DNA of 64,000 bases from Endozoicomonas sp. SCSIO W0465 (GTDB taxonomy: Bacteria; Pseudomonadota; Gammaproteobacteria; Pseudomonadales; Endozoicomonadaceae). Positions within the stretch are counted from its first letter, which is position 1; every line of letters starts with the position of its first letter. The position numbers were made by a program, and so were the translations under genes. A model generated the notes under the pieces. It had not been told where the DNA came from. It was given only the letters and a program-made list of their open reading frames with translations, and did no database searches. Shown here piece after piece: positions 1 through 11,700 of the stretch. The DNA lies in contig NZ_CP092417.1 in the NCBI RefSeq assembly GCF_023716865.1, forward strand, positions 412,001 to 476,000, read 5' to 3'.

Positions 1-1243
1 GGATGCCCTGTACTATACGGTGGCAACCGGGCAGGGCCTCAGCCATAAAGTGAGCCTGCGGGTTCACGAACGTCCGGGCGGTGATGGCTCGGATCACGTG
101 GAAGTGGTCTGGAACGGTGAGGTGCTCGAGACCATTAACCCGACCGATGCCTGGGGCGAGTATGTGGTGACCCTGCCGGATACCGGCCTGGCCAGTACCC
201 AGCTGGCAATCCGTGAAGTGGCCGGTCAGGATGACGGGTCTGGCCCTCTGCTGGACCTGATCACCCTGAGCCGGGTGGACGTGGTTGAAAATGCCCCCCC
301 TGAATTCATCCTGAACGGCGATACCTACGCCGGCCTGGTGCTGGACACCGAGCTGGTCAGCAATGGCGATTTCGCCACGGGCGATGACTGGACGCTGTCG
401 GGAACCATCGACGTATCAGACGCCCTGCAGTTCGGTGGTGGTGGCGATTTCAGTGACGGGGTAGCCGAGCATGTCATGCCCGGATATCCGGATGTTAACT
501 ATGCCCTGAGCCTTGGCTACCGCTTGGGCGGCAACCCAACCGCGACCGGCCGGGTGGAGGTGATTGACCAGGCATCCGGTGACATACTGGTAACGGAGTC
601 GTTCAGTACCGACTCCGATTCCCTGCAAACCCTGAACCTGGGGTTCACTGCCCAATCTGCGGGCAATATGGTCATCCGGATTTCGGATACCACCGAGCAT
701 GGCGCCGCTACGGACTTGTGGGTCGATAATGTCTCTGTGCAGGCCGCCAGCGCGGATAACCCGGAGCTGGCAACCGCAATAGCGAACGGTGATATCGAGG
801 CTTATTTGACGCAACTGGCGATTGCCGAGGATGCCCAGCCTGGAACGGTGGTGGGTCAGGTACAGGCCAGTGATGCCGATGGCGATACGCTGACCTTCAG
901 CCTGACCGATGATGCTGGCGGCCTGTTTGCCATTGATGGGGCAACCGGCGTCATTACCGTCGCCGGCGTGCTGGATTATGAGACGGCCAGCAGCCATCAG
1001 CTGACCGTGCGGGTTACTGACCCGGCGGGTGCCTTCAGTGAGCAGCAATACAGCGTTTCGGTGGTGGATCAACATGAGGCACCGGATCCGGTGGTTACCG
1101 AAGAGACCGTTCTGTCGGTACTGGACTTTGAAGGTGGTGTGCTGGCCGAGGGCTGGAGCGATGCCAACGGTTCCGAAATTGTCACACTGGGGTCCTTACG
1201 GGGTCTCCCCCTACGAGGGCGAGTATGGCCTGGAGCTGGATAA
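1..1243 (+). CDS. Giant adhesin, repeat segment entering from the left edge (partial)
   Basis: The frame is open from the first bases and belongs to the same giant adhesin that continues to 11890. It encodes most of one 421-residue repeat: a jelly-roll-like module with the recurring motif HVEVVWNGEVLETINPTDAW, a second beta-rich module (around LVSNGDFATGDDWTLSGTID) and a cadherin-like module ending LDYETASSHQLTVRV. The DNA is almost identical to 3610-4800. The true coding frame is lost near 1191, where two bases are missing relative to the other copies (ctggggtcc instead of ctgggtggtcc); the last ~17 residues up to 1243 are out of frame. The real start lies outside the window. I treat this as part of one continuous gene with 2729-11890. 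Confidence 0.75.
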   Translation, partial: DALYYTVATGQGLSHKVSLRVHERPGGDGSDHVEVVWNGEVLETINPTDAWGEYVVTLPDTGLASTQLAIREVAGQDDGSGPLLDLITLSRVDVVENAPPEFILNGDTYAGLVLDTELVSNGDFATGDDWTLSGTIDVSDALQFGGGGDFSDGVAEHVMPGYPDVNYALSLGYRLGGNPTATGRVEVIDQASGDILVTESFSTDSDSLQTLNLGFTAQSAGNMVIRISDTTEHGAATDLWVDNVSVQAASADNPELATAIANGDIEAYLTQLAIAEDAQPGTVVGQVQASDADGDTLTFSLTDDAGGLFAIDGATGVITVAGVLDYETASSHQLTVRVTDPAGAFSEQQYSVSVVDQHEAPDPVVTEETVLSVLDFEGGVLAEGWSDANGSEIVTLGSLRGLPLRGRVWPGAG

Positions 1244-2300
1244 TGGCGCCGGTGGTACGCCGGATGCCCTGTACTATACGGTGGCAACCGGGCAGGGCCT
1301 CAGCCATAAAGTGAGCCTGCGGGTTCACGAACGTCCGGGCGGTGATGGCTCGGATCACGTGGAAGTGGTCTGGAACGGTGAGGTACTCGAGACCATTAAC
1401 CCGACTGATGCCTGGGGCGAGTATGTGGTGACCCTGCCGGATACCGGCCTGGCCAGTACCCAGCTGGCAATCCGTGAAGTGGCCGGTCAGGATGACGGGT
1501 CTGGCCCTCTGCTGGACCTGATCACCCTGAGCCGGGTGGACGTGGTTGAAAATGCCCCCCCTGAATTCATCCTGAACGGCGATACCTACGCCGGCCTGGT
1601 GCTGGACACCGAGCTGGTCAGCAATGGCGATTTCGCCACGGGCGATGACTGGACGCTGTCGGGAACCATCGACGTATCAGACGCCCTGCAGTTCGGTGGT
1701 GGTGGCGATTTCAGTGACGGGGTAGCCGAGCATGTCATGCCCGGATATCCGGATGTTAACTATGCCCTGAGCCTTGGCTACCGCTTGGGCGGCAACCCAA
1801 CCGCGACCGGCCGGGTGGAGGTGATTGACCAGGCAACCGGTGACATACTGGCAACGGAGCCGTTCAGTACCGACTCCGATTCCCTGCAAACCCTGAGCCT
1901 CGGGTTCACTGCCCGGTCTGCGGGCAATATGGTCATCCGGATTTCGGATACCACCGAGCATGGCGCCGCTACGGACTTGTGGGTCGATAATGTCTCTGTG
2001 CAGGCCGCCAGCGCGGATAACCCGGAGCTGGCAACCGCAATAGCGAACGGTGACATCGAGGCTTATTTGACGCAACTGGCGATTGCCGAGGATGCCCAGC
2101 CCGGAACGGAGGTGGGTCAGGTACAGGCCAGTGATGCCGATGGCGATACGCTGACCTTCAGCCTGACCGATGATGCTGGCGGCCTGTTTGCCATTGATGG
2201 GGCAACCGGCGTCATTACCGTCGCCGGCGTGCTGGATTATGAGACGGCCAGCAGCCATCAGCTGACCGTGCGGGTGGCTGACCCGGCGGGCCTTCAGTGA
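1191..2300 (+). CDS. Giant adhesin, second repeat segment (frame-shifted piece)
   Basis: This is the next 421-residue repeat of the same adhesin, in a different frame because two bases are missing near 1191. It holds the DFEGG/PYEGEYGLELDNGAGG module, the GDDWTLSGTIDVSD module and the cadherin-like module. It is nearly identical to 4800-5905, sharing the variants ATGDILATEPF and LGFTAR that separate this repeat type from the neighbouring one (ASGDILVTESF, LGFTAQ). The frame is lost again near 2290, where gggtgcc has become gggcc. No independent start codon or ribosome-binding site supports a separate gene; it is an internal fragment of the adhesin. Confidence 0.7.
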   Translation, partial: GPYGVSPYEGEYGLELDNGAGGTPDALYYTVATGQGLSHKVSLRVHERPGGDGSDHVEVVWNGEVLETINPTDAWGEYVVTLPDTGLASTQLAIREVAGQDDGSGPLLDLITLSRVDVVENAPPEFILNGDTYAGLVLDTELVSNGDFATGDDWTLSGTIDVSDALQFGGGGDFSDGVAEHVMPGYPDVNYALSLGYRLGGNPTATGRVEVIDQATGDILATEPFSTDSDSLQTLSLGFTARSAGNMVIRISDTTEHGAATDLWVDNVSVQAASADNPELATAIANGDIEAYLTQLAIAEDAQPGTEVGQVQASDADGDTLTFSLTDDAGGLFAIDGATGVITVAGVLDYETASSHQLTVRVADPAGLQ

Positions 2301-2760
2301 GCAGCAATACAGCGTTTCGGTGGTGGATCAGAATGAGGCCCGATCCGGTAGTGGCCGAAGAGACCGTCCTGTCGGTACTGGACTTTGAAGGGGTGTGCTG
2401 GCCGAGGGCTGGAGCGATGCCAACGGTCGGAAATTGTCACACTGGGCGGTCCTTACGGGGTCTCCCCCTACGAGGGCGAGTATGGCCTGGAGCTGGACAA
2501 TGGCGCCGGTGGTACGCCGGATGCCCTGTACTATACGGTAGCAACCGGTCAGGGCTCAGTCATAAAGTGAGCCTGCGGGTTCACGAACGTCCGGACTATG
2601 ATGGTCGGATCACGTGGAAGTGGTCTGGAACGGTGAGGTGCTTGAGACCATTAACCCGACCGATGCCTGGGGCGAGTATGTGGTGACCCTGCCGGATACC
2701 GGCCTGGCCAGTACCCAGCTGGCAATCCGTGAAGTGGCCGGTCAGGATGACGGGTGGCCC
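2290..2760 (+). pseudogene. Giant adhesin, segment scrambled by small deletions
   Basis: Within 470 bp the adhesin repeat loses bases at seven places (about 2290, 2338, 2389, 2427, 2550, 2606 and 2752), so the reading frame changes repeatedly. Aligned with the intact copy at 5905-6380, every loss is one or two bases, and each falls in a column where repeat copies differ (for example gaaggtggt, gaaggcggt and gaagggggt become gaaggggt). Real decay would not be expected to target those columns. A collapsed-repeat consensus error is more likely than a true pseudogene. Confidence 0.6.
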
Positions 2761-5700
2761 GTTGCTGGACCTGATCACCCTGAGCCGGATGGGCGACGTT
2801 AATACCCCGGCGGAGATCGGCGGCGTGGACACCGGTGCGATGACCGAGGACAGCGACGCGACCCTGACCGCCTCCGGTACCCTGACCATCAGTCACCCGG
2901 ACAGTGGCCAGGCGCAGTTTGCCGCCGGCAGCTACAGCGGCCTGTACGGTACCGTGGCCCTGGATGCAGCGGGCAACTGGACCTACAGTGCCGATAACAG
3001 CCAGCCGGCCATCCAGTCCCTGGGCGACGGGGATACCCTCAGCGATACCGTGACTATCCAATCGGAGGGCGGCACCGACCATACCCTGACCCTCACCGTC
3101 ACCGGCAGCAACGACGGGGCGGTAATCAGCGGCACCGACAGTGGCAGCGTCAGCGAAGACAGCGCCAGCATGCTGACGGTCTCCGGTGCCTTGTCAATCA
3201 GTGATGTGGATGCCGGTGAAGCACAGTTCACCGCCGGCACGATCAATGGCAGCTACGGTGACCTGACCCTCGATGCCAGCGGCAACTGGAGTTACAGCGC
3301 GGACAACAGCCAGCCGGCCATTCAATCACTGAACGACGGTGAGACCCTGAGCGACACCCTGACCGTGTACTCGCTGGACGGCACGGCTCATACGGTGACC
3401 ATCACTGTCAACGGCCGTGATGACGCCCCGGATCCGGTGGTTACCGAAGAGACCGTTCTGTCGGTACTGGACTTTGAAGGTGGTGTGCTGGCCGAGGGCT
3501 GGAGCGATGCCAACGGGTCGGAAATTGTCACACTGGGTGGTCCTTATGGGGTCTCCCCCTACGAGGGCGAGTATGGCCTGGAGCTGGACAATGGCGCCGG
3601 TGGTACGCCGGATGCCCTGTACTATACGGTGGCAACCGGGCAGGGCCTCAGCCATAAAGTGAGCCTGCGGGTTCACGAACGTCCGGGCGGTGATGGCTCG
3701 GATCACGTGGAAGTGGTCTGGAACGGTGAGGTGCTCGAGACCATTAACCCGACCGATGCCTGGGGCGAGTATGTGGTGACCCTGCCGGATACCGGCCTGG
3801 CCAGTACCCAGCTGGCAATCCGTGAAGTGGCCGGTCAGGATGACGGGTCTGGCCCTCTGCTGGACCTGATCACCCTGAGCCGGGTGGACGTGGTTGAAAA
3901 TGCCCCCCCTGAATTCATCCTGAACGGCGATACCTACGCCGGCCTGGTGCTGGACACCGAGCTGGTCAGCAATGGCGATTTCGCCACGGGCGATGACTGG
4001 ACGCTGTCGGGAACCATCGACGTATCAGACGCCCTGCAGTTCGGTGGTGGTGGCGATTTCAGTGACGGGGTAGCCGAGCATGTCATGCCCGGATATCCGG
4101 ATGTTAACTATGCCCTGAGCCTTGGCTACCGCTTGGGCGGCAACCCAACCGCGACCGGCCGGGTGGAGGTGATTGACCAGGCATCCGGTGACATACTGGT
4201 AACGGAGTCGTTCAGTACCGACTCCGATTCCCTGCAAACCCTGAACCTGGGGTTCACTGCCCAATCTGCGGGCAATATGGTCATCCGGATTTCGGATACC
4301 ACCGAGCATGGCGCCGCTACGGACTTGTGGGTCGATAATGTCTCTGTGCAGGCCGCCAGCGCGGATAACCCGGAGCTGGCAACCGCAATAGCGAACGGTG
4401 ATATCGAGGCTTATTTGACGCAACTGGCGATTGCCGAGGATGCCCAGCCTGGAACGGTGGTGGGTCAGGTACAGGCCAGTGATGCCGATGGCGATACGCT
4501 GACCTTCAGCCTGACCGATGATGCTGGCGGCCTGTTTGCCATTGATGGGGCAACCGGCGTCATTACCGTCGCCGGCGTGCTGGATTATGAGACGGCCAGC
4601 AGCCATCAGCTGACCGTGCGGGTGGCTGACCCGGCGGGAGCCTTCAGTGAGCAGCAATACAGCGTTTCGGTGGTGGATCAACATGAGGCACCGGATCCGG
4701 TGGTGGCCGAAGAGACTGTCCTGTCGGTACTGGACTTTGAAGGCGGTGTGCTGGCCGAGGGCTGGAGCGATGCCAACGGTTCCGAAATTGTCACACTGGG
4801 TGGTCCTTACGGGGTCTCCCCCTACGAGGGCGAGTATGGCCTGGAGCTGGATAATGGCGCCGGTGGTACGCCGGATGCCCTGTACTATACGGTGGCAACC
4901 GGGCAGGGCCTCAGCCATAAAGTGAGCCTGCGGGTTCACGAACGTCCGGGCGGTGATGGCTCGGATCACGTGGAAGTGGTCTGGAACGGTGAGGTACTCG
5001 AGACCATTAACCCGACTGATGCCTGGGGCGAGTATGTGGTGACCCTGCCGGATACCGGCCTGGCCAGTACCCAGCTGGCAATCCGTGAAGTGGCCGGTCA
5101 GGATGACGGGTCTGGCCCTCTGCTGGACCTGATCACCCTGAGCCGGGTGGACGTGGTTGAAAATGCCCCCCCTGAATTCATCCTGAACGGCGATACCTAC
5201 GCCGGCCTGGTGCTGGACACCGAGCTGGTCAGCAATGGCGATTTCGCCACGGGCGATGACTGGACGCTGTCGGGAACCATCGACGTATCAGACGCCCTGC
5301 AGTTCGGTGGTGGTGGCGATTTCAGTGACGGGGTAGCCGAGCATGTCATGCCCGGATATCCGGATGTTAACTATGCCCTGAGCCTTGGCTACCGCTTGGG
5401 CGGCAACCCAACCGCGACCGGCCGGGTGGAGGTGATTGACCAGGCAACCGGTGACATACTGGCAACGGAGCCGTTCAGTACCGACTCCGATTCCCTGCAA
5501 ACCCTGAGCCTCGGGTTCACTGCCCGGTCTGCGGGCAATATGGTCATCCGGATTTCGGATACCACCGAGCATGGCGCCGCTACGGACTTGTGGGTCGATA
5601 ATGTCTCTGTGCAGGCCGCCAGCGCGGATAACCCGGAGCTGGCAACCGCAATAGCGAACGGTGACATCGAGGCTTATTTGACGCAACTGGCGATTGCCGA

Positions 5701-8700
5701 GGATGCCCAGCCCGGAACGGAGGTGGGTCAGGTACAGGCCAGTGATGCCGATGGCGATACGCTGACCTTCAGCCTGACCGATGATGCTGGCGGCCTGTTT
5801 GCCATTGATGGGGCAACCGGCGTCATTACCGTCGCCGGCGTGCTGGATTATGAGACGGCCAGCAGCCATCAGCTGACCGTGCGGGTGGCTGACCCGGCAG
5901 GTGCCTTCAGTGAGCAGCAATACAGCGTTTCGGTGGTGGATCAGAATGAGGCCCCCGATCCGGTAGTGGCCGAAGAGACCGTCCTGTCGGTACTGGACTT
6001 TGAAGGGGGTGTGCTGGCCGAGGGCTGGAGCGATGCCAACGGGTCGGAAATTGTCACACTGGGCGGTCCTTACGGGGTCTCCCCCTACGAGGGCGAGTAT
6101 GGCCTGGAGCTGGATAATGGCGCCGGTGGTACGCCGGATGCCCTGTACTATACGGTGGCAACCGGGCAGGGCCTCAGCCATAAAGTGAGCCTGCGGGTTC
6201 ACGAACGTCCGGACTATGATGGTACGGATCATGTGGAAGTGGTCTGGAACGGTGAGGTGCTCGAGACCATTAACCCGACCGATGCCTGGGGCGAGTATGT
6301 GGTGACCCTGCCGGATACCGGCCTGGCCAGTACCCAGCTGGCAATCCGTGAAGTGGCCGGTCAGGATGACGGGGGTGGCCCGCTGCTGGACCTGATCACC
6401 CTGAGCCGGGAAAACACCCCGCCGGAAATCATCCTGAATACCGATACTTACAACGGCCTGGTGCTGGACACTGAGCTGGTTAGCAATGGCCATTTTGCCA
6501 CAGGCGATGACTGGACGCTGTCGGGAACCATCGACGTATCAGACGCCCTGCAGTTCGGTGGTGGTGGCGATTTCAGTGACGGGGTAGCCGAGCATGTCAT
6601 GCCCGGATACCCGGATGTCAACTACGCCCTGAGCCTTGGCTACCACTTGGGCGGAAATCCAACCGCGACCGGCCAGGTGGAGGTGATTGACCAGGCATCC
6701 GGTGAAGTACTGGCAACGAAGTCGTTCAGTACTGACTCCGGTTCATTGCAAACCCTGAACCTGGGGTTCACTGCCCGGTCTGCGGGCAATATGGTCATCC
6801 GGATCTCGGATACCACCGAGCATGGCGCCGCTACGGACTTGTGGGTCGATAATGTCTCTGTGCAGGCCGCCAGCGCCGATAACCCGGAGCTGGCAACCGC
6901 AATAGCAAACGGTGACATCGAGGCTTATTTGACGCAACTGGCTATTGCCGAGGATGCCCAGCCCGGAACGGTGGTGGGTCAGGTACAGGCCAGTGATGCC
7001 GATGGCGATACGCTGACCTTCAGCCTGACCGATGATGCTGGCGGCCTGTTTGCCATTGATGGGGCAACCGGCGTCATTACCGTCGCCGGCGTGCTGGATA
7101 GTGAGACGGCCCGCAGCCATCAGCTGACCGTGAGGGTGGCTGACCCGGCAGGTGCCTTCAGTGAGCAGCAATACAGCGTTTCGGTGGTGGAGAACACTGC
7201 ACCGGATCTGATTGTTCCTGATGATGGTGAGGTCATCCTTTCGGTATTGGACTTTGAAGGTGGTGTGCTGGCCAGCGGCTGGACCGATAACAACGGTTCC
7301 GAAATCATTACACTGGGCGATGCTTACGGAGGGACTTCCCCCTATGAGGGGGAGTATGCCCTGGAGCTGGATAATGGCGCCGGTGGTGCACCTGATGCTC
7401 TGTACTATACAGTGGCTACCGGACAGGGCCTCAATCATAAAGTGAGTCTCTGGATTGCGGAACGTCCGGGATATTATGACTCGGATCACGTGGAAGTGGT
7501 CTGGAACGGTGAGGTGCTCGAGACCATTGACCCGACCACTGACTGGGGCGAATATGTGGTTACCCTGCCGGATACCGGCCAGCTCAGTACCCAGCTGGAG
7601 ATCCGTGAAAGGGGCAGCTGGATGAATGATGGAGCTGGCCCCCTGCTGGATTTTATCACCCTGAGCCGGGATGGCAGCATTGATGCGCCAGTCGCTCACC
7701 TGGGTGTTAGTACGGACATTTCGGTGCTGGACTTTGAAGGTGCTGTGCTGGCTGAGGGTTGGACCACTAACAACGGTGCCGATATCAGCCCAATGGCCGC
7801 TGGGGAAAACCCCGACTACAGTTACGGGGTCGGGATCTTCCCCTATGAGGGAGGGCATGCCCTGGAGCTGGATAATGACGGTGGTGGTACGCCGGATGCC
7901 CTGTATTACACAGTGGATACCAGTCAGGGCGTCAGTCATAAATTGAGTCTTTGGCTCAGGGCGCGCCCGGGATATGGTGACTCGGATCATGTAGAAGTGG
8001 TCTGGAACGGTGAGGTGCTTGAGACCTTTGACCCGAGCATTGTTGGCTGGGGCGAGCATGTGATCACCCTGCCGGATACCGGCCTGGCCAGTACCCAGCT
8101 GGAAATCCGTGAAGTGGCCGACCAGAATGATGGGGTTGGCCCCCTGGTGGATCTGGTCACCCTGAACCGGGTGGGCATTGACGAAAACGCGCAGCCTGGC
8201 ACCGTTGTGGGTCAGGTGCTGGGTACTGATGTTGACGGTGACTCCCTGACCTATAGCCTGATAGACGATGCCGGCGGGTTGTTTGCCATTGGTGCGTCAA
8301 CCGGCGTGATTACCGTCGCTAATGCGCTGGATTATGAGACCGCCACCAGTCATCAGTTGACCGTGCGGGTAACCGACCCGTTTGGTGCTTCCGGTGAGCA
8401 GGTTTATGTCGTGCCCGTGTTGGATGACCATAACACCGCACCGGATCTGGTTGTGGCTGATGAGATCATCATTTCGAGACTGGGCTTTGAAGGTGGTGTG
8501 CTGGCAGAGGGCTGGACCGATGCCAACGGTTCCGAAATTGTGTCACTTGCCGGGGGCAACCCTTACGGTATTCACTACTATGAGGGAGAACATGGCCTGG
8601 AGCTGGATAACGGCGCCGGTGGTACCCCGGATGCCCTGTACTATACGGTGGCTACCGGGCAGGGCTTCAGTCATAAGGTGAGTCTCCACGTTCATGAACG

Positions 8701-11700
8701 TCCGGGATATGATGGAACGGATCATGTGGAAGTGGTCTGGAATGGAGAGGTGGTTGAGACCATTAACCCGACCAATAGCTGGGACGAGTATGTGGTTACC
8801 TTGCCGGATACCGGGCTGGACAGTACCCAGCTGGAGATACGTGAAGCCGGCGATCAGAATGATGGGGGGGGCCCCATGCTGGATCTGATTACCGTGAGCC
8901 GGGTGGGCAGCACTGATCAGACAGCGGCTCTCCTGGATTCAGGTACAAATATTTCGATAATGGACTTTGAAGGTGGTGCACTGGCAGCGGGCTGGTATGA
9001 TCATAACGGTTCCGAAATTGTGTCAATGGGCGCGGGCAATCCTTACGGTGTTTCCTCCCATGAGGGAGGACATGGTCTGGAGCTGGATAATGGCAGCGGT
9101 GGTTTAGCAGATGGCATGTACTATTTGGTGGATACCGGGCAGGGCGTCAGTCATAAACTGAGTCTCTGGGTCCACGAACGTCCGGGATATGATGGATCGG
9201 ATCATGTCGAAGTGGTCTGGAACAATGTGGTGATTGAGACTATTGACCCGACCAATAGCTGGGGCGAGTATGTGTTCATCTTGCCGGATACCGGCCTGGC
9301 CAGAACCCAGCTGGAGATCCGTGAAGTGGAAGGGCAAGATGATGGGGGGGGGCCCCTGCTGGATCTGATTACCCTGAGCAAGTTAGGCATTGAGGAAAAC
9401 GCACAGCCCGGGACCATTGTGGGTTATGTGCAGGGCAGTGATGTTGAGGGTGATTCCCTGACCTACAGCCTGACAGACGATGTCGGCGGGGTGTTTGCCA
9501 TTGATGCGTCAACCGGCGTGATTACCGTTGCTGGCAAGCTCGATTATGAGACCGCCACCAGCTATGAGTTGACTGTGCGGGTGACCGATTCGGTCGGTGA
9601 TTTCAGTGAGCAGGTGTATGTTGTGCCTGTGATTGACGACCAGAACATCGCACCGGATCTGATTGTTCCTGATGAAACCATCATTTCAGTATTGGGCTTT
9701 GAAGGCGGTGTACTGGCCGAGGGCTGGACCGATGCCAATGGTTCCGAAATTGTCTCCCTGGAGGGCCCTTATGGTGCTTCCAATTATGAGGGAAGGCATG
9801 GCCTGGAGCTGGATAACGGCGCAGGTGGTACCCCGGATGCCCTGTACTATACGGTGAATACCGGGCAGGGCCTCAGTCATAAACTGAGTCTCCGGGTTCA
9901 TGAACGTCCGGGATATGATGGAACGGATCATGTGGAAGTGGTCTGGAACGGTGAGGTGGTCGAGACCATTAACCCCACCTCTGGCTGGGGCGAGTATATG
10001 GTCACCTTGCCGGATACCGGCCTGGCCAGTACCCAGCTGGAGATCCGTGAAGTGGCCGACCAGAATGACGGGGGTGGCCCCCTGCTGGATTTGATCACCC
10101 TGAGCCAGATAGGCGGCACTGATCAGACAGCAGCTCTCCTGGATGTAGGTACAAATATTTCGATACTGGACTTTGAGGGTGGTGTGCTGGCAGATGGCTG
10201 GACCGATGCCAATGGTTCTGAAATCAGTCAACTGAGCGGACCTCACGGGGCCTCCCCCTATGAGGGGGGGCATGGTCTGGAGCTGGATTATGGCAGCGGT
10301 GGTTCGCCAGACGCCCTGTATTATACATTAGAGACCGGACAGGGCCTCAATCATAAACTAAGTCTCTGGATTCACGAACGCCCGGGATATGATGGATCGG
10401 ATCATGTGGAAGTGGTCTGGAATGGTGCGGTGGTCGAGACCATTGACCCGTCCAATAGCTGGGGCGAATATGTGGTCACTTTGCCGGATACCGGCCTGGC
10501 CAGTACTCAGCTGGAGATCCGTGAAGTGGCTGGTCAGAATGATGGGGGTGGCCCACTGCTGGATATGGTCACCCTGAGCCGGGAGGGTATTGCTGAAAAC
10601 GCTCGGCCTGGTACCGTTGTGGGTCAGGTGCAGGGCAGTGATCCTGAAGGAGGCTCCATGACCTACAGCCTGACAGACGATGCCGACGGGTTGTTTGCCA
10701 TTGATGCGTCAACCGGCGAGATTACCGTTGCTGGCGCACTGGATTATGAGACCGCCCCACGCCATCAGCTGAACGTACGGGTGACGGATTCGGCCGGTGA
10801 CTTCAGTGAGCAGCAATATGCTGTTGTGGTGGCTCAGGAAAGTAATGATCGGTCTCTGGCTTTGAATGGCACTACAGGGCAATATGCGAGCACTCATGTG
10901 GATAATTTGCCATCGTCGGCTATAACGGTTGAGATGTGGATTAAACCCGGAACTGCCTCCTATTATGAGACTCTGATGAGTTGGCAAAATATCAACAAAG
11001 GTCCTCAACTGCAGATCATTGCGAAACCGGTTGATAATGAAATCGCCCTGGAAATTGATGCGCTCAGACACAACTTCAGCTTGCCCGATGTGTTTGATGG
11101 TAACTGGCACCACTTGGCTTTGAGTGTTGATATGAATTCCCGGGCCATTAAGACGTATCTGGATGGTGCATTGGTGAATAACTCAGACTTACCGCCGGGC
11201 GAATCTCTCAGCACTGGCGATCTGAACGGTGAGAGCTTGTATCTGGGGCAATCACCCATGATACATTTTCCTTCGAGTTATGCCCCTCGGGAGAACCATT
11301 CCTACTCCGGTGAAATGAAGGATGTTCGTATTTGGGATGGGGTGCGTACTCAGGATGAAATTCTGACAAACATAAAAAATACTGACCTGGACCCTGCCTC
11401 AGCCGGTTTAGTGAGTCATTACAAACTCAATGGCGATACCCTGGACAGCGGCCCCGCTGGCAATCATCTGAATTTGACCGGTGGTAGCTGGGTGAGAGAA
11501 GGTTTAGACATCGCTGAAAATCTTGTCACCGTAGCCGGCGATGATATTCTGATAGGTGGCGACGGCAGTGATGCTTTTATCTGGCATGCGGATAAGGTGG
11601 GAACGGCAGACAATCCGGCCAATGATATCATCAAGGATTTTCAGCGCGGCCTCGGTGGCGACGTGCTCGACCTCAGTGATGTACTGATTGATGAAGAGCA

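Larger units (their letters stand above)
1..7190 (+). repeat. Tandem 1263-bp coding repeats
   Basis: The anchor ggatgccctgtactatac recurs at 1, 1262, 2519, 3610, 4873 and 6136. Spacing is exactly 1263 bp (421 codons) for 3610-4873-6136. It is 1261 and 1257 bp in the left part, where bases are missing. The block 1-2760 is an almost exact second copy of 3610-6380, separated from it by the VCBS domains at 2790-3425. Such long identical repeats cannot be resolved with short reads, so the true copy number is uncertain. Confidence 0.85.

Noticed and set aside
1191..2760. Programmed frameshifting or phase variation in the adhesin
   Set aside because: The breaks are scattered single events without slippery or repeat-tract context, and they match columns that differ between copies, which points to assembly consensus errors.
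416..6493. Long minus-strand open frames across the adhesin repeats (for example 4025-4969 and 5288-6493)
   Set aside because: They are antisense to the repeated adhesin, recur with each repeat, and lack start signals or family similarity; they reflect the biased codon pattern of the plus-strand repeats.
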